Assembly: GCA_023091665.1 (NCBI GenBank)
Contig: JALJCQ010000020.1
Span: 186,001 to 250,000, forward strand
Reading direction: 5' to 3'
Source of the DNA: Pythium myriotylum
Lineage: Eukaryota; Oomycota; Peronosporomycetes; Pythiales; Pythiaceae
Length of the DNA: 64,000 nt
Positions 1 to 10,408 of the stretch are shown one piece after another (the stretch's first letter is position 1; each line of letters begins with the position of its first letter). The notes under the pieces were generated by a model. That model searched no databases, was not told the DNA's origin, and was given only the letters and a program-made list of their open reading frames with translations. Both the position numbers and the translations under genes were made by a program.

Positions 1-1643
1 AGCATGTGCAGCGAGCCATTCACAAACTTTCTCTCGGGGCTTTCTTCCGACGAATTCGAGCCAGCCGGAGACGTCACCGAGGGCATCGACGCGAGCGGCT
101 CCAGAGCTTTCTCGGAGCCTGCCGCCTCGGTCGCGGCCTGCTCGGGCTGGTTCAGTGGTGGTGGTTGCGTGAGTGGCGTGGGTTGGACCTCGTCGTCGAT
201 CGGAGACTGAGCGATGATGGGAACGGCTAGCTCGGCCGGCAGCGGGAACTGCTCGGCGAGCCGTTGCAGCGCACAGGGCGAGAGCGGCGTCTCGACGCTC
301 TCTCGCTCGACACGGAGCTCTCCGTCGCCGAACTCGACCCAGGGCTCGTTCACGACGGCGACGCTCGCGCCGGCCGAGGCCGAGTAGATGAGCTGCTGAC
401 GAGCATCCACGCCGGCCGCACTGTCGTCGCCGACCACGGTGGCGTTGGCCACGCGGCAGGGGACCGCGCGCACGTCGGCGCGGGACTTGCGGCCGCGGAC
501 GGCGACCACGACCATCTGACACGACGAGCCGGACGACGAGCTGGCGGCCGCGGACGACGACCACGCGAGCAGCGCGCCGTCGCCCTCGACCGAGGCCGAG
601 ACGAACGGCGCGGCCACAGCGGCCGCCGTGTGCACGCAGAGCCGGCCGCCGGGGCCGTGGTCGTCGTTGCGGACGGTCGAGCGCACGGACGTGGTCGTGA
701 GTTGGCGCGTGACGAGCGCGAGCGTGGCGAGGTCGCGCTGGGCGAGCGCCATCTCGGCGGCGACGACGCTCGCGGTCGACTGCAGCAGCAGCGACGACGA
801 GTCCTGCGCGTGGAGCACGAGCGACGAGGCAAGCACCGGGTGCTGCAGGCTCAGGGAGAGCCGCGCGTGGCCGCTGGCCAGGAACTGGCGCGGCGCCGAG
901 ACGCTCATGAGCCCGTAGCCTGCGGACGGGTCGTCGAGCACGACCACGTCGCTCGAGCCCGTGGCGTTGACGGCGCCGAGGTTGAACGCGTACGTGTTGA
1001 TGAGGATCTGCACGAGGAGGCGCCCCGACGTCGCGGAGGACGCTTTCGCAGACTGCTGGACGCGGAACCAGGCCGTGTAGTTGGTGTCGGCGACCGCGAC
1101 CACGTCCACGACCGAGTCTACGACCGCGCGCGAGTCCCCGCGGACGACCACCTTGGCCACGAGCTTGTCCTCGTCCTCGGCGTCGTCGGCCGCCATGGTG
1201 TGGACGAACGTCCGCACGGGCGCGTCCACCGTGAGCCCCACGGCCACTGTGGGGCCGGCGGTCTGCGTCCACGCGTCCGCGGTCGCTGTGGCCGTCGGCC
1301 GCCTGTCCAGCTTGACTTTCCAGTGGCGCTTGTACGGACGCACTTTGATCTTGGGGACGGCGCGGTCGTCGCTGTCGAAGAAGCCGCCGCCGAAGAGATC
1401 GTCGTCGTCGTCGTCGTCGTCGTCGAGCCCGACGGTCGTGCCGCGCAGAGGCCAGAGCAGATCGGGCGGCGCGGGCGCCGGCGCGCCGGTCGTCGGCGGC
1501 GCGAAGAACGCCTTGGAGCCGCCGCCGGACGTGGACGAGGCCTCGATCCGCACGACCGGCGGCGCGCGGGGCGCGGTCGTGGTTGCGGACGCGCGCGTGG
1601 TCGCGGCTGCCGAGAGCGCGGCCGCCGTCCAGAGCCGCCGCAT
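1..1643 (-). CDS. Secreted or surface protein, 3' end beyond the window
   Basis: An open frame starts at the ATG whose A is base 1643 and stays open for 547 codons to the left edge, so the stop is not seen. The first about 20 residues (MRRLWTAAALSAAATTRASA) look like a signal peptide. Next come an acidic stretch with eight consecutive Asp (about residues 68-75), a basic patch (about 97-112), then a long Ala/Ser/Val/Thr-rich region that reads like beta-strand ectodomain, with few cysteines and Asn-x-Thr sites. The visible C-terminal part is rich in Pro, Ser and Glu. I do not recognise a named domain. The two overlapping frames on this stretch give Arg-rich or low-complexity products typical of GC-rich shadow frames. 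Role unknown; extracellular location inferred from the N-terminus. Confidence 0.6.
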   Translation of the reverse strand, partial: MRRLWTAAALSAAATTRASATTTAPRAPPVVRIEASSTSGGGSKAFFAPPTTGAPAPAPPDLLWPLRGTTVGLDDDDDDDDDLFGGGFFDSDDRAVPKIKVRPYKRHWKVKLDRRPTATATADAWTQTAGPTVAVGLTVDAPVRTFVHTMAADDAEDEDKLVAKVVVRGDSRAVVDSVVDVVAVADTNYTAWFRVQQSAKASSATSGRLLVQILINTYAFNLGAVNATGSSDVVVLDDPSAGYGLMSVSAPRQFLASGHARLSLSLQHPVLASSLVLHAQDSSSLLLQSTASVVAAEMALAQRDLATLALVTRQLTTTSVRSTVRNDDHGPGGRLCVHTAAAVAAPFVSASVEGDGALLAWSSSAAASSSSGSSCQMVVVAVRGRKSRADVRAVPCRVANATVVGDDSAAGVDARQQLIYSASAGASVAVVNEPWVEFGDGELRVERESVETPLSPCALQRLAEQFPLPAELAVPIIAQSPIDDEVQPTPLTQPPPLNQPEQAATEAAGSEKALEPLASMPSVTSPAGSNSSEESPERKFVNGSLHM

Positions 1644-1699
1644 TTCCGGCCGCGCGAGGAGCTCCTGACGCGGGCCACAGCGGCCACAGTCATTCGGAG

Positions 1700-3828
1700 T
1701 GCGGCCGCCGTGCAGAGTGATGGCGCCGGGAATCAAACGTTCGTATCAGATCGGACCAAAACGGTTTGTAACAATGCCGCGCATTCGCACGGGAAGCTCT
1801 GGATATTGGAAATGGGAGGGTCCGATCCGGGTCAGGACCAGGTCAGGTCTTGTCGTTCGGTCACGTGACCTGGGTGTGGAGAAAAGATGTGACCTGCAAA
1901 AAATGGAAGCAGATTAGGTCACAGATTTCTTGCCACTATTGCATGATCTCCATTCTCCTTTCTCCATTTCGGCTTTGACTCCCGCTTGAAGGGAGAATGC
2001 ACATCAAGTTGTGCCCTGAGCTCTCATCATGTAAAGGGGAACGCAGCGGAAATAGACGGATTCAAAAGAGTAGACGCATTTTTTCAATAAAAAGATGAAG
2101 TATAGCCAGACTCTTTGGCATGGATGTACCACGAGAGCCCGATTCTTTGACCCCGAAGAGCTTGGTGAGCTCCCGTGCGTGTGACTCGCTGTGACTGGGC
2201 TTTTCGATCCGCCAGCACGTGGACACCGCCGCCGAGGCCGTGTTTGCACTAGGATACGGATGCGTGTTGGCGCTGGCACCGACGCTGAACCCGGGGGACG
2301 AGCGCGGCGATACCCCAACCTCGTGGGACGGCCACTCTGACGTTCGCAATCTGCTCACTAACGATCTACTTCCGTGGTGGACTTCCTCCCCACCGCGTTG
2401 AGCACCTGTAGGTCCTACACGTATTGCACGTAGCTATTGAAAATCACACAATTGATCTCAATAAACTTCACTTCGAAACGGAACGTGCGCGGCAATACGA
2501 ACAGCTGGCTTGAGTCGTACCCGTGCTTCAAGTGGTGCGTTGAAGTGGAGAACGACTCGCAGCTCATCGGCGAGGCATTGGGGCGCACGGCGCGCGCGTG
2601 GCACAGTTGGCGAGCAACCCGCTGGCCATGAGCGAGTGATTGTCGGACCACCTCGCACCCTTCGGCTGCAGTAGCTGCGCGCGTTCGGACAGATACAGCT
2701 CGCTCGCTCGCGCTGGCGCGCAAGGGCTTCTTCATTAATGTCTGGCGCCACGCCGACGACACGCGCGCGCGGCAAGCGCCTGGGCTACTGACCATGTTGA
2801 AGGGAGCTTGCGTGCATCAACATCGGAGACAGTCGCCAGAAGACCCAGGCAGCGCGTAAGGCGACGACGCGCTGAAGCTCACGCGTCCGCGAAACACCAG
2901 CTCCTGCTGGCAATCCTGTTGTCTGTGGTGACGAACGTGTTGATACTGCGGCTGAAATCGAAGATGTGCTGGCAGTTAGACGTCCGTGAGCGTACGTGAG
3001 CAAGGTCTTCTGGACACTCTATCTAGCGCCTAAGCTGATAGCTACCAGCGCGAGGTTGAACTTGTCATTGTCATCAGATGGCCGTGGGCACATCGTAGTT
3101 GATGATCGCTATGGCCACGACGATGGCCTCCCATGCGATGGCCACAACTCAAGTCCGTCATCCCACAGACAGGATCTGCCATGCAGATCAGCCTCAGCTC
3201 GCCGCCTCCGGCTGATCAACTACGGAAGCTGCTGCATCCAGTCCCCCATCAAAAGCACATCTCAACCCACCAAAACGTCGTCGGTTTGACCCATCAGCAC
3301 GAGTCGACTTTGCCCAGAAATTGAACATCACACGTCGAGATCTTCTCAATGGGAGATGATATCCCCCTTGAGATGATAATCAAAAGCTTGAATTGCGCAA
3401 AGCGCTCAATTTGATCACGAGTGGGAGCCTATTGATTTCGTGATTTCACATACCGTACAGCGAAATGAACACCCATACTGGCACCAGGCCAATCGAGTCG
3501 CAAATCCCAAAATGCGAAGATTGTTGAACGAATGTGCATGTCATATTTCCCAGCGTGAATGTTGCACCAGGCCGGTAGAGAAGACATCCACCAAAACGTT
3601 GAAGATTCTTAGAGTATATCGGCTATAAGAGTTCTTTATAAGGTCAAATAGGCTAATGTCAGTATATGATACTATCTTTTACGAATAATAATGTATTCAT
3701 AGAAGTAAGTGGACCCGAGTAGGATCCCACCTACACTCTGGATATAAATATCCAGAGAACATCATAAGCGGATTTAAGAGAGAGAGAGCAAATGTAGCCA
3801 TATCCAAATGGGTTGATGGCTGGCATTG
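1700..3828. other. Gene-poor region with decayed coding scraps
   Basis: About 2.1 kb with no convincing intact gene. Short open stretches occur on both strands but break often. The plus-strand stretch at about 2219-2401 resembles at protein level a scrap at about 22093-22173 (both contain GHSD followed by LLPW), suggesting relics of a dispersed gene family. The plus-strand stretch around 2440-2790 also looks partly coding-like but contains stops in every frame. 3400-3780 is AT-richer and featureless. Confidence 0.35.
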
Positions 3829-5187
3829 TTACATGGCGGCGTAGTCGGTGACCGAGGCGCCGTTGTCGCCCAGATCGGCGAACATGCTCTCCTCGCGCTG
3901 CTTGGCCTTGTGCTTCTTGACCATGATGGACGCGCCGACCGCCGCAGCCACGGCGGCCGCGCAGCCGATCACGATGCCGACGATCGCGCCCACGCTCAAG
4001 GCCGCGCTCGCGCCGCCGCCTGTCGCCGTGTCGGTCGCTTTGTTGCTGCTCGTAGCGCCGCTCGCGGTCGTGCCACCCGTCGTTGTCGTTTTTGTAGATG
4101 TCGTTGATGTCGTGGAGCTGGTCGTTCCGGAAGTGCCTGTCGTTCCCGATGTCTTCGTGCCCGACGTACTCGTTCCCGACGTACCGGACGTTCCACTCGT
4201 GCCGGAGGTGCCACTAGTACCCGAAGTGCCTGTCTTGGTGCTGGTCGTGCTCGTGGTCTTGCCTCCACCAGGTCCCGATGGCGCCGGCGTCGGCTTGCTC
4301 GCGGCCGGGGTCGGCTTTGGCGTGGTTGAGGCTGGGGTCGGCTTGGGCGTGGTCGAGGCTGGCGTGGGTATGGGCTTGGTCGGGGCCGGAGTCGGTCCAA
4401 GCTTAGTCGGCGCAGGTGTTCGGCCAGGTGTCGTCGAATATGGCGTCGGCGTGGGGCTTGGAGCCTTGCTCGGATACGACGACCCAGATCCGCTGTCGGA
4501 CTGAGGGTCACCACACTGTGGATAGGAAGATCCTGATCCGCTTTCGGATTGAGGATCACCACACTCTGGATAGGAAGATCCTGATCTGCTGTAGGACTGA
4601 GGGTCACCGCACTCTGGATACGAAGATCCTGATCCGCTGTCGGACTGGGGGTTACCACACTGTGGATAGGAAGATCCTGATCCGCTATTCGACTGGGAAT
4701 CTTCGTCGTAAGGCGGATAATAATCTTCATACGGTGGGTATCCAAACCCAGAGCCGCTGCTTGACTCGGAGCCTCCGTAAGAATACGAGGGGTACTCCGA
4801 CCCGGATCCACTTGTCGAATCGGAACCTCCGTACGCCCACCAAGACCCGCTGCTAGAGTAGCCCACGGAGCTATGATCGCCTGGATCTCCTTCGCTGCCG
4901 TGGGAGTGTCGAAAGCGACGTCTGTAGCCAGAATCATGGTGTTCCTCATCCCCGACATTCTGCTCGCTCTCTCCTTCTGATCCGTCCTCAGTGATAACCT
5001 GCTCAAGGTTGACCTGCTCGTTGCCTGGAGTACGACGCTGGGGTGGTGTCGGGATGAATCCTCCACCGACGATCTCGGGCTCGTCGAAATCGCTTGCGAG
5101 CTGTCGTGGCTCCGAGCTGCCGGCGACGCTCGAGCTCAGGAACAGCACGACGCCCGAGAGCGCGAGCTTCTTGACGCGCTGCATCAT
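3829..5187 (-). CDS. Mucin-like secreted/type I membrane surface protein with tandem repeats
   Basis: The 452-residue product begins with a clear signal peptide (MMQRVKKLALSGVVLFLSSS) and ends with one transmembrane helix (about residues 403-425) followed by a short basic tail (KKHKAKQR), so it is probably a single-pass surface protein. Between lie an acidic Tyr/Ser/Gly segment, about five 16-residue repeats around SYPQCGDPQS (each with one Cys), a Pro-Thr region (PTPASTTPK-type repeats) and a long Gly-Thr-Ser region. The composition suggests heavy O-glycosylation and a cell-wall or surface role, as known for oomycete mucin-like proteins. Just after the signal peptide is EIVGGGFIP, resembling the mature N-terminus of S1A serine proteases, but no protease domain follows. 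The start is the first of two adjacent ATGs. Confidence 0.8.
   Translation of the reverse strand: MMQRVKKLALSGVVLFLSSSVAGSSEPRQLASDFDEPEIVGGGFIPTPPQRRTPGNEQVNLEQVITEDGSEGESEQNVGDEEHHDSGYRRRFRHSHGSEGDPGDHSSVGYSSSGSWWAYGGSDSTSGSGSEYPSYSYGGSESSSGSGFGYPPYEDYYPPYDEDSQSNSGSGSSYPQCGNPQSDSGSGSSYPECGDPQSYSRSGSSYPECGDPQSESGSGSSYPQCGDPQSDSGSGSSYPSKAPSPTPTPYSTTPGRTPAPTKLGPTPAPTKPIPTPASTTPKPTPASTTPKPTPAASKPTPAPSGPGGGKTTSTTSTKTGTSGTSGTSGTSGTSGTSGTSTSGTKTSGTTGTSGTTSSTTSTTSTKTTTTGGTTASGATSSNKATDTATGGGASAALSVGAIVGIVIGCAAAVAAAVGASIMVKKHKAKQREESMFADLGDNGASVTDYAAM
4490..4700 (-). repeat. 48-bp tandem repeat inside the mucin-like gene
   Basis: Four to five imperfect copies with a 48-bp (16-codon) period, recognised by the recurring GGGTCACC/GGATCACC-type core at about 4505, 4553, 4601 and 4649. 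They encode the Cys-containing SYPxCGDPQS repeats. The period keeps the frame, so copy number could vary without disrupting the protein. Confidence 0.8.
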
Positions 5188-5617
5188 GCAGATTCCGACA
5201 ACTGTTGAGAACTACGTGTGTGGTCGCAATTCGGGAATGAGCTGCAATGAAAGCGGAACCCTTCCAAAGAGTCGCCCTGCCCCGATCTTTCGAGCCGCCT
5301 CGCCGGCCCCATGAACAGTCACATGGCTCCGTCAAGCGTCGCCTCTGCACGACCTACAGCAGACTAGAGATGCTGCGACATCACGGCTAACGGAGCAAGT
5401 AGTCGGTAACGTCGTGCCGAGAGCTGGAGCCCCACACCACGAAAAAACTAATTGATTATTTTCTGTGCCTAATTCTTTCGAATTTTGAACTGTCGAATTG
5501 CATACGTGCCTCCTTAACAGTGCACAAAGACCTCTAGCATGTAATACTGAAACCCCATCCAAAGGAAGGCAGCTCGCCTCCGAGACACTCTCTCGCTCGC
5601 TCGCTCTCTCGGTGACC

Positions 5618-6686
5618 ATGGCGTCCAAGTTCTCGATGGTCAACACGTCCGGCCTCTTCGACACAGCGGCCCATGTCGAGGCCACGGACCGCATGCACGA
5701 CGCCATGGAGCAGCTCAAGATCAAGCACGAGCGCCAGGACCGAGCGGCCGAGCGGCAGCGCGCGGCAGAAAACAAGCAGCGCAGCGAGAAAGAGCAGCGG
5801 CTCGCGCGCGCGCGCGAGGCTGCAGCTTCGTCCGGTCGCGATGACAAGTTTATACGCGCGAAGAAGCCGAATGAGAAGCAGGAGGACGACGAAGAGGACG
5901 AGGAAGAGGAAGAGGACGACGATGACGACTTCGAGGACGACGGGTACGGACTGCCGCCATTGCCGCGCACAGCCAAGGCCGGAAGTGATGACGAGGACGA
6001 TGCGCTGCTGGATGAGCTGGATCAGGACCCCGAGCTCGAACGGTATGAGAGATTGTAATTGTTTGTTGTGTGAGAGAAGCTAACGGTGGAGTGTGGTTAG
6101 GCTGCGTGCGCGGAGGCTGGCACAGCTCAAGGCCCAGTTCGAGCAAAAGCAGGAGCTGCTGGCTAAGGGTCACGGCGAGCTGCGCGAGATCACTCAGGAC
6201 GAGTTCCTGAAGGAAGTCACATCGAGCGCGCTCGTCCTCGTGCACTTTTACCACCGCGACTTCGAGCGCTGCAAGATCATGGACATGCACCTCCAGCGAC
6301 TCGCCAAGAGCCACATCGAATGCAAGTTCCTCAAGATCAACGCTGAGAAGGCCCCCTTCTTCGTCGAGAAGCTCGTGGTCCGCGTGCTACCGACCATCAT
6401 CGGCTTCAAGGACGGCATTGCGTTCCCTAGCCGCGTGATCGGGTTTGAGGGGCTCAAGGAAGACGATGACGAGGAAGACGACGCGTTTGGCTCGCGGCCC
6501 AACTACCGCGCCAAGTCGAGCGACTCGTTCCCGACCATAGCGGTACGTATCCAAGATAATGTATGGATGTGGATTGTGGTTAACGCGTGGTGCTTTTGCG
6601 TGGGTATGGTGCAGCTGGCGCGCAAACTAGTTGAGATCGGCGTGATCAACCATAACGACGCAGATGAAGATGCCGAGAGTGCGTAG
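5618..6686 (+). CDS. TXNDC9: Thioredoxin domain-containing protein 9 / phosducin-like protein
   Basis: Three exons: 5618-6042, 6101-6542 and 6615-6686, joined at GTATGA..TTAG and GTACGT..GCAG, giving 312 residues in one frame. The N-terminal half is charged and coiled-coil-like with a long Asp/Glu run; then comes ERLRARRLAQLK, the usual lead-in to the thioredoxin-like fold of the phosducin-like family (ALVLVHFYHRDFERCKIMD, LKINAEKAPFFVEKL, VLPTIIGFKDG). A CxxC pair is absent, as in this family. Known relatives bind the cytosolic chaperonin CCT and modulate folding of tubulin and actin. An in-frame ATG at 5498 exists, but 5618 has better context (gtgaccATGG) and matches the family N-terminus. 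The second intron (72 bp) is a multiple of three with no stop, so its retention would add 24 residues. Convergent with the next gene, 97 bp away. Confidence 0.9.
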
Positions 6687-6783
6687 TCTTCGTGACGCGA
6701 GGGATATTAGTTTAGTAGCTCATTGTCTGGCCGGGTTCTGGTTTCGGTATGATACATTGTCACGGCCTCTACTTCCTAACCAC

Positions 6784-8721
6784 TCAACCGCCTTTACGCC
6801 TTGCAGCTATGCCGTTCTTCTTCGTCTGCTGATCTGCAACCGAAACGTCTGGTGAGTGATGTGGATCGTAAACGGGCAGCGAGTCGGTCGACCACGCCGA
6901 TGGTTGCGACTCCGAAGCCGCCAGCGATGGCTGCTCGCTTTCCCCTGCATTATCGAGTCTTGGCCGCGAGACTTTGGTTGTCTTCGTGGGACTCGTCGTC
7001 GCCTTTGACGGGCTTGCCACTGCGTGGGCCACTCCAGATGTATTATGGGATGACGGCTTGTGGGTCGGCGGAGCTTTCGTCTGCGTGAGTGTTGGCTGCA
7101 AGAAGTTAAAACTGGACGTCGCCATTGCTAAGAGTCTGCTCGGCGATGCCACAGTCTCCTCTGTCTCCTTCGCGTGTGGTGTACCAGTGTCTTGGTTCGC
7201 TCGTGCAGCGTGCGCTGTCGCTGGCGTGTACGGCTGGATGCGACGCTTGACCTTGAGCGGCGAGGTCACGCACACTTGAGGTGGTACAATTGGCGGCAGC
7301 TCCACCCCGAGTTGTTTGGCCAGAATATCGCGGTTGCTCGTTTTGGAAGTCGTGGGACTCGCGGGCGAGCGGTAAATGGTGGCTACTTGTTGCTGGTATA
7401 TCCGCATTTTTTCTAACAAGAGCGAGAGAACTACGCGCGTGTCGTCGCTGGACAGCTCGTCCAATGATATCGAGGGCACCATCGAAACCAGCTCTTCCAT
7501 CGTCGTCATCGTCTTGGTCGCGTCCACGGTTGCCCGTCTTTGTCGTTCAGGCGTTCGCTGTCGACTTGACCACTCGCTTGCGACTTCCCTCAGCGCACGA
7601 CACAGAAACTGAATGATCTCGTCCTGCTGCGCGATAAGAAACTGCTTCTCCTGCTGGAACGCGTGGATCCACTGCTGTGCGTTCCGGAGCGACTCCTCCA
7701 GCACTGAAATCTGGTTCTTTGTTCGCTCGAGTTCATCCAACTTTGCCTCAAGCTCTTTCTTCTCAGCAAGCGATGATACAGGTGGTTCCTCGCTGATCAC
7801 TTCCGGTGGTCTGAGAGGCTCATGGCTTTGTTTTCTCAGCTGTGCGAGGATTTTCTGATAGTAATTGTTCTTCTTCGCCATCACGATTTCGTTTTCTTCG
7901 AGAATCTTGTTGGCGACCCGGAGCCGTTGTACTTCCTCCTCCACGAGCCGGAACCGCGTCAGTAGCTTCTCAGTCTCTTTACTCTGGAAGGAGAGCTCTT
8001 CCATGAAATGATCGTTCTCCATCATTGTTCGCTTGGTTGTCGTGTTGAGCTGATCGTCAGTGCGCAGCAACAACGCCTCTTTCGTCTCCTTCATGTGTGT
8101 TAACATCTCTTTCTTGACGCGGTCCTTTTCGAACATCGCCTTGAGCTCGAGCGCGTTCTTCTCAGTGGCGAACTGGGCGACTTTCGTCTCGAGCTCGTGC
8201 TGCAGCTCACGCACAAGCTCCTCCATTTGCTTTTTCTGCTGGGAAAAGGCTGTGACTTGGAGCAGTTCGTCGCGCAGCCTCTCCATGTCTGCGTTTGCTT
8301 TACTGAGCTGAACCTGCCACGCAGCTTCTATATTAGCTACTCCAGCTGCATGATCTTCTTTGATCTGTTCAGTCTCGGCTCTTGCAGCTGCGAGCTCGTT
8401 CTCGAGACTGGCGATCGTAGCCACATGTGCATCCATCTTGCCGTGGAAGTAGTGGTACATCTCGCTTGTTTCCTGTGTTTGCTTGGCGAGCGACTCTCTC
8501 AGGAAGACGGCCTCTTCCTTGAGACACTTGTTCTCGGCTTCCATCACGCTCATCTGTTCGTTCAGTAGCATCATATCGAACGCACGCTTGGTGTCGAGCT
8601 GGCTGATGGCGGTTGTCACAGCCTGCGAGAGGATCGCGTTCGTGATTGGTGTCGTCTTTTTCACTTCAGGCTCCGTCCCATCACTTCCTCCGTCGCTTGT
8701 GACTGGGTCTTCGGTCTCCAT
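6784..8721 (-). CDS. Coiled-coil basal-body protein, CFAP157/BBOF1-like
   Basis: 645 residues from ATG at 8721 (METEDPVTSD); the frame extends upstream only to a GTG. Nearly the whole first two thirds is heptad-rich coiled coil. The segment with TKRTMMENDHFMEELSFQS and the following EEEVQRLR...YYQKILAQL resembles the conserved core of CFAP157/basal body orientation factor proteins as I remember it. These act at basal bodies and axonemes of motile cilia, fitting an organism with flagellated zoospores. The last about 200 residues are Ser/Thr/Pro-rich and probably disordered. It lies 116 bp downstream of the alpha-kinase gene on the same strand. The family assignment rests on remembered motif similarity and is moderate. 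Confidence 0.65.
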   Translation of the reverse strand: METEDPVTSDGGSDGTEPEVKKTTPITNAILSQAVTTAISQLDTKRAFDMMLLNEQMSVMEAENKCLKEEAVFLRESLAKQTQETSEMYHYFHGKMDAHVATIASLENELAAARAETEQIKEDHAAGVANIEAAWQVQLSKANADMERLRDELLQVTAFSQQKKQMEELVRELQHELETKVAQFATEKNALELKAMFEKDRVKKEMLTHMKETKEALLLRTDDQLNTTTKRTMMENDHFMEELSFQSKETEKLLTRFRLVEEEVQRLRVANKILEENEIVMAKKNNYYQKILAQLRKQSHEPLRPPEVISEEPPVSSLAEKKELEAKLDELERTKNQISVLEESLRNAQQWIHAFQQEKQFLIAQQDEIIQFLCRALREVASEWSSRQRTPERQRRATVDATKTMTTMEELVSMVPSISLDELSSDDTRVVLSLLLEKMRIYQQQVATIYRSPASPTTSKTSNRDILAKQLGVELPPIVPPQVCVTSPLKVKRRIQPYTPATAHAARANQDTGTPHAKETEETVASPSRLLAMATSSFNFLQPTLTQTKAPPTHKPSSHNTSGVAHAVASPSKATTSPTKTTKVSRPRLDNAGESEQPSLAASESQPSAWSTDSLPVYDPHHSPDVSVADQQTKKNGIAARRKGG

Positions 8722-8836
8722 GGTCCTACTGGCTCTTGCACGTCTGCAATCAGAGAGATGTCGCGCTTCGTAAATGCACACAAAGGGCTACTTGCGCCCA
8801 TATCAACTATTATTAGGGGAATAGAATATGCCGAGG

Positions 8837-10408
8837 TCACCAGCAACAGCACAATAAACGCTTGAGAAACAACCAAAACATCGAGGGCTCGCTATCGTCA
8901 CGCATCATCGACTTGCGCCCGTGGGAGGACAGTCGCAGCAGCGGCGGCCGAGTCTCGAGCGCGAGCTTGCCGCTGTCAATCGGCACCACCGGTGGCCCGT
9001 ACATGTGCGACGACGAGCCCGTGGCGGTAGTCGATACCGACGAAGAGTACGACAGCTCGTCCTGGAGCGCCGCCTGCAGCATCTCACTACCGCCAAAGGC
9101 CTCCGAGACCGTGACCGACCGCGAGAACGTGTTGCGCTCCTCTGTGATGCGGTTGGTCGACTTTTTGATCTTCTCGCCGAACGGCATGCTGTACTCGGGC
9201 GCGGCCGTGCCGCCGGGCTTGTACTCCTTGTTGATGCTCTTGAGTCCGAGCCATCGGCAGACCTCGTTGCAGCGGTGGGTCTCCAGGAACTTTTCCATGC
9301 CGAACGTGCCGAGGTTGCCGGCGCCAAAGCCGCGGCCGTCGGCTGTGTGGATCTGCGGGTCTGTGTAGCTGTCCTGCACGCCCTGGATGTCGACGATCAT
9401 GAGTCGGTAGTCCGAGGCCACGAACGTAAAGTGCGAGAACGCGTGCGGCGTGTTGCGCTCGCGCTCCTCGGTCGTGCTCGTTTCGCGGCCAACGTAGCCG
9501 TTGTTGTTGCTGTACTTGACGTACGCGCCCGGGAGGTACTCTTCGACCGAGCAGACGAGGTCGCCGCGGTCTTTGAGTTTCAGCAGCCACGAGCGCGCGT
9601 AGTAGACCTTGAGCGGCGGCTCGTGCTCGTTGTAGAGCTCTGCGTAGTGCGCGCAGACCGCCTGCATCTCGACGTCGCTCAAGTACGAGCTCGGGTCGCT
9701 CGGGCGGATGCTGAACTTGGCCACGTACAAGTTCCTCGGCTCGCCGTCGGCCGCTTCCTCGAGGTAGTAGGCGTTGCGCAGCTGGCCCGTGGCGAAGGGC
9801 ACGAGGTCGAGCTTGACGCGCGTGCTCGTGGCCTGCCACTCGAGCGTGTCGACGTCGAAGCTGAGCTTCTCGGCGCGCTCCTTGGGCGTGCGGCTGAAGT
9901 CGGGCGGCAGATGCGGCACGACCGTCTTCATGATGGGCTGCAGCGCGCGGCGCGGCGAGGGCTTTTTGCGCTCGGTCGACGTGCCCGTCATCTCGTTGAT
10001 GATCTGCGTCTTGCGCTCCTGGTACTCGTCGGGCGTCAAGTGCCCGCAGTCGAGCAGCATCTTGAGCGTGTTGAGCTTCTCGAACGGGCTCTTGTTGCCG
10101 CGCGGCGCCGCCGAGGAGCTACTCGAGGACGAGGACGAGATGATGACCGCGGCCTGGGTCGTGGTCGTCGTGGTCGTCGTGGTCGTCGTGGTCGTGGACG
10201 GCGGCGCGGCGGCGGCTCCTCCGGACGGCGGTCCGGGCTTCTTGGCGTAGGCGATGCCCTTGCGGCCCTTGCGGACGCGCGGGGACGGCAGGCCGGCGGC
10301 CGCGGCCACCGGTGCGGACGGTGGCACGACCACGGCCTTGGCCGCGTCCGGCGGCGGCGGGGCCAGCGACGACGACGACGACGACGTGATGTTGAGCCGC
10401 AACGACAT
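8837..10408 (-). CDS. Alpha-kinase (MHCK/EEF2K family) protein kinase
   Basis: 523 residues from the first in-frame ATG at 10408 (MSLRLNITSSSSS). The N-terminal about 140 residues are low complexity (poly-Ser, poly-Thr). A short helical segment (SPFEKLNTLKMLLDCGHL) precedes the alpha-kinase domain at about residues 187-440. Diagnostic motifs are LYVAKFSI (ATP-binding Lys), SVEEYLPGAYVKYSNN, HAFSHFTFVASDYRLMIVDI, QGVQDSYTDPQIHT and GFGAGNLGTFGMEKFLETH with the zinc-binding CNEVCRWLGL. These match myosin heavy chain kinases and eEF2 kinase; the substrate cannot be told. All expected catalytic and zinc residues appear present, so the enzyme is probably active. The extreme C-terminus is LLCCCW, a run of three Cys that could be lipid-modified (inference). 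Confidence 0.92.
   Translation of the reverse strand: MSLRLNITSSSSSSLAPPPPDAAKAVVVPPSAPVAAAAGLPSPRVRKGRKGIAYAKKPGPPSGGAAAAPPSTTTTTTTTTTTTTQAAVIISSSSSSSSSAAPRGNKSPFEKLNTLKMLLDCGHLTPDEYQERKTQIINEMTGTSTERKKPSPRRALQPIMKTVVPHLPPDFSRTPKERAEKLSFDVDTLEWQATSTRVKLDLVPFATGQLRNAYYLEEAADGEPRNLYVAKFSIRPSDPSSYLSDVEMQAVCAHYAELYNEHEPPLKVYYARSWLLKLKDRGDLVCSVEEYLPGAYVKYSNNNGYVGRETSTTEERERNTPHAFSHFTFVASDYRLMIVDIQGVQDSYTDPQIHTADGRGFGAGNLGTFGMEKFLETHRCNEVCRWLGLKSINKEYKPGGTAAPEYSMPFGEKIKKSTNRITEERNTFSRSVTVSEAFGGSEMLQAALQDELSYSSSVSTTATGSSSHMYGPPVVPIDSGKLALETRPPLLRLSSHGRKSMMRDDSEPSMFWLFLKRLLCCCW

Noticed and set aside
264..1868. Long plus-strand open frame of 534 codons
   Set aside because: Arg/Gly-rich shadow of the minus-strand secreted-protein gene; GC-rich third positions keep antisense frames open.
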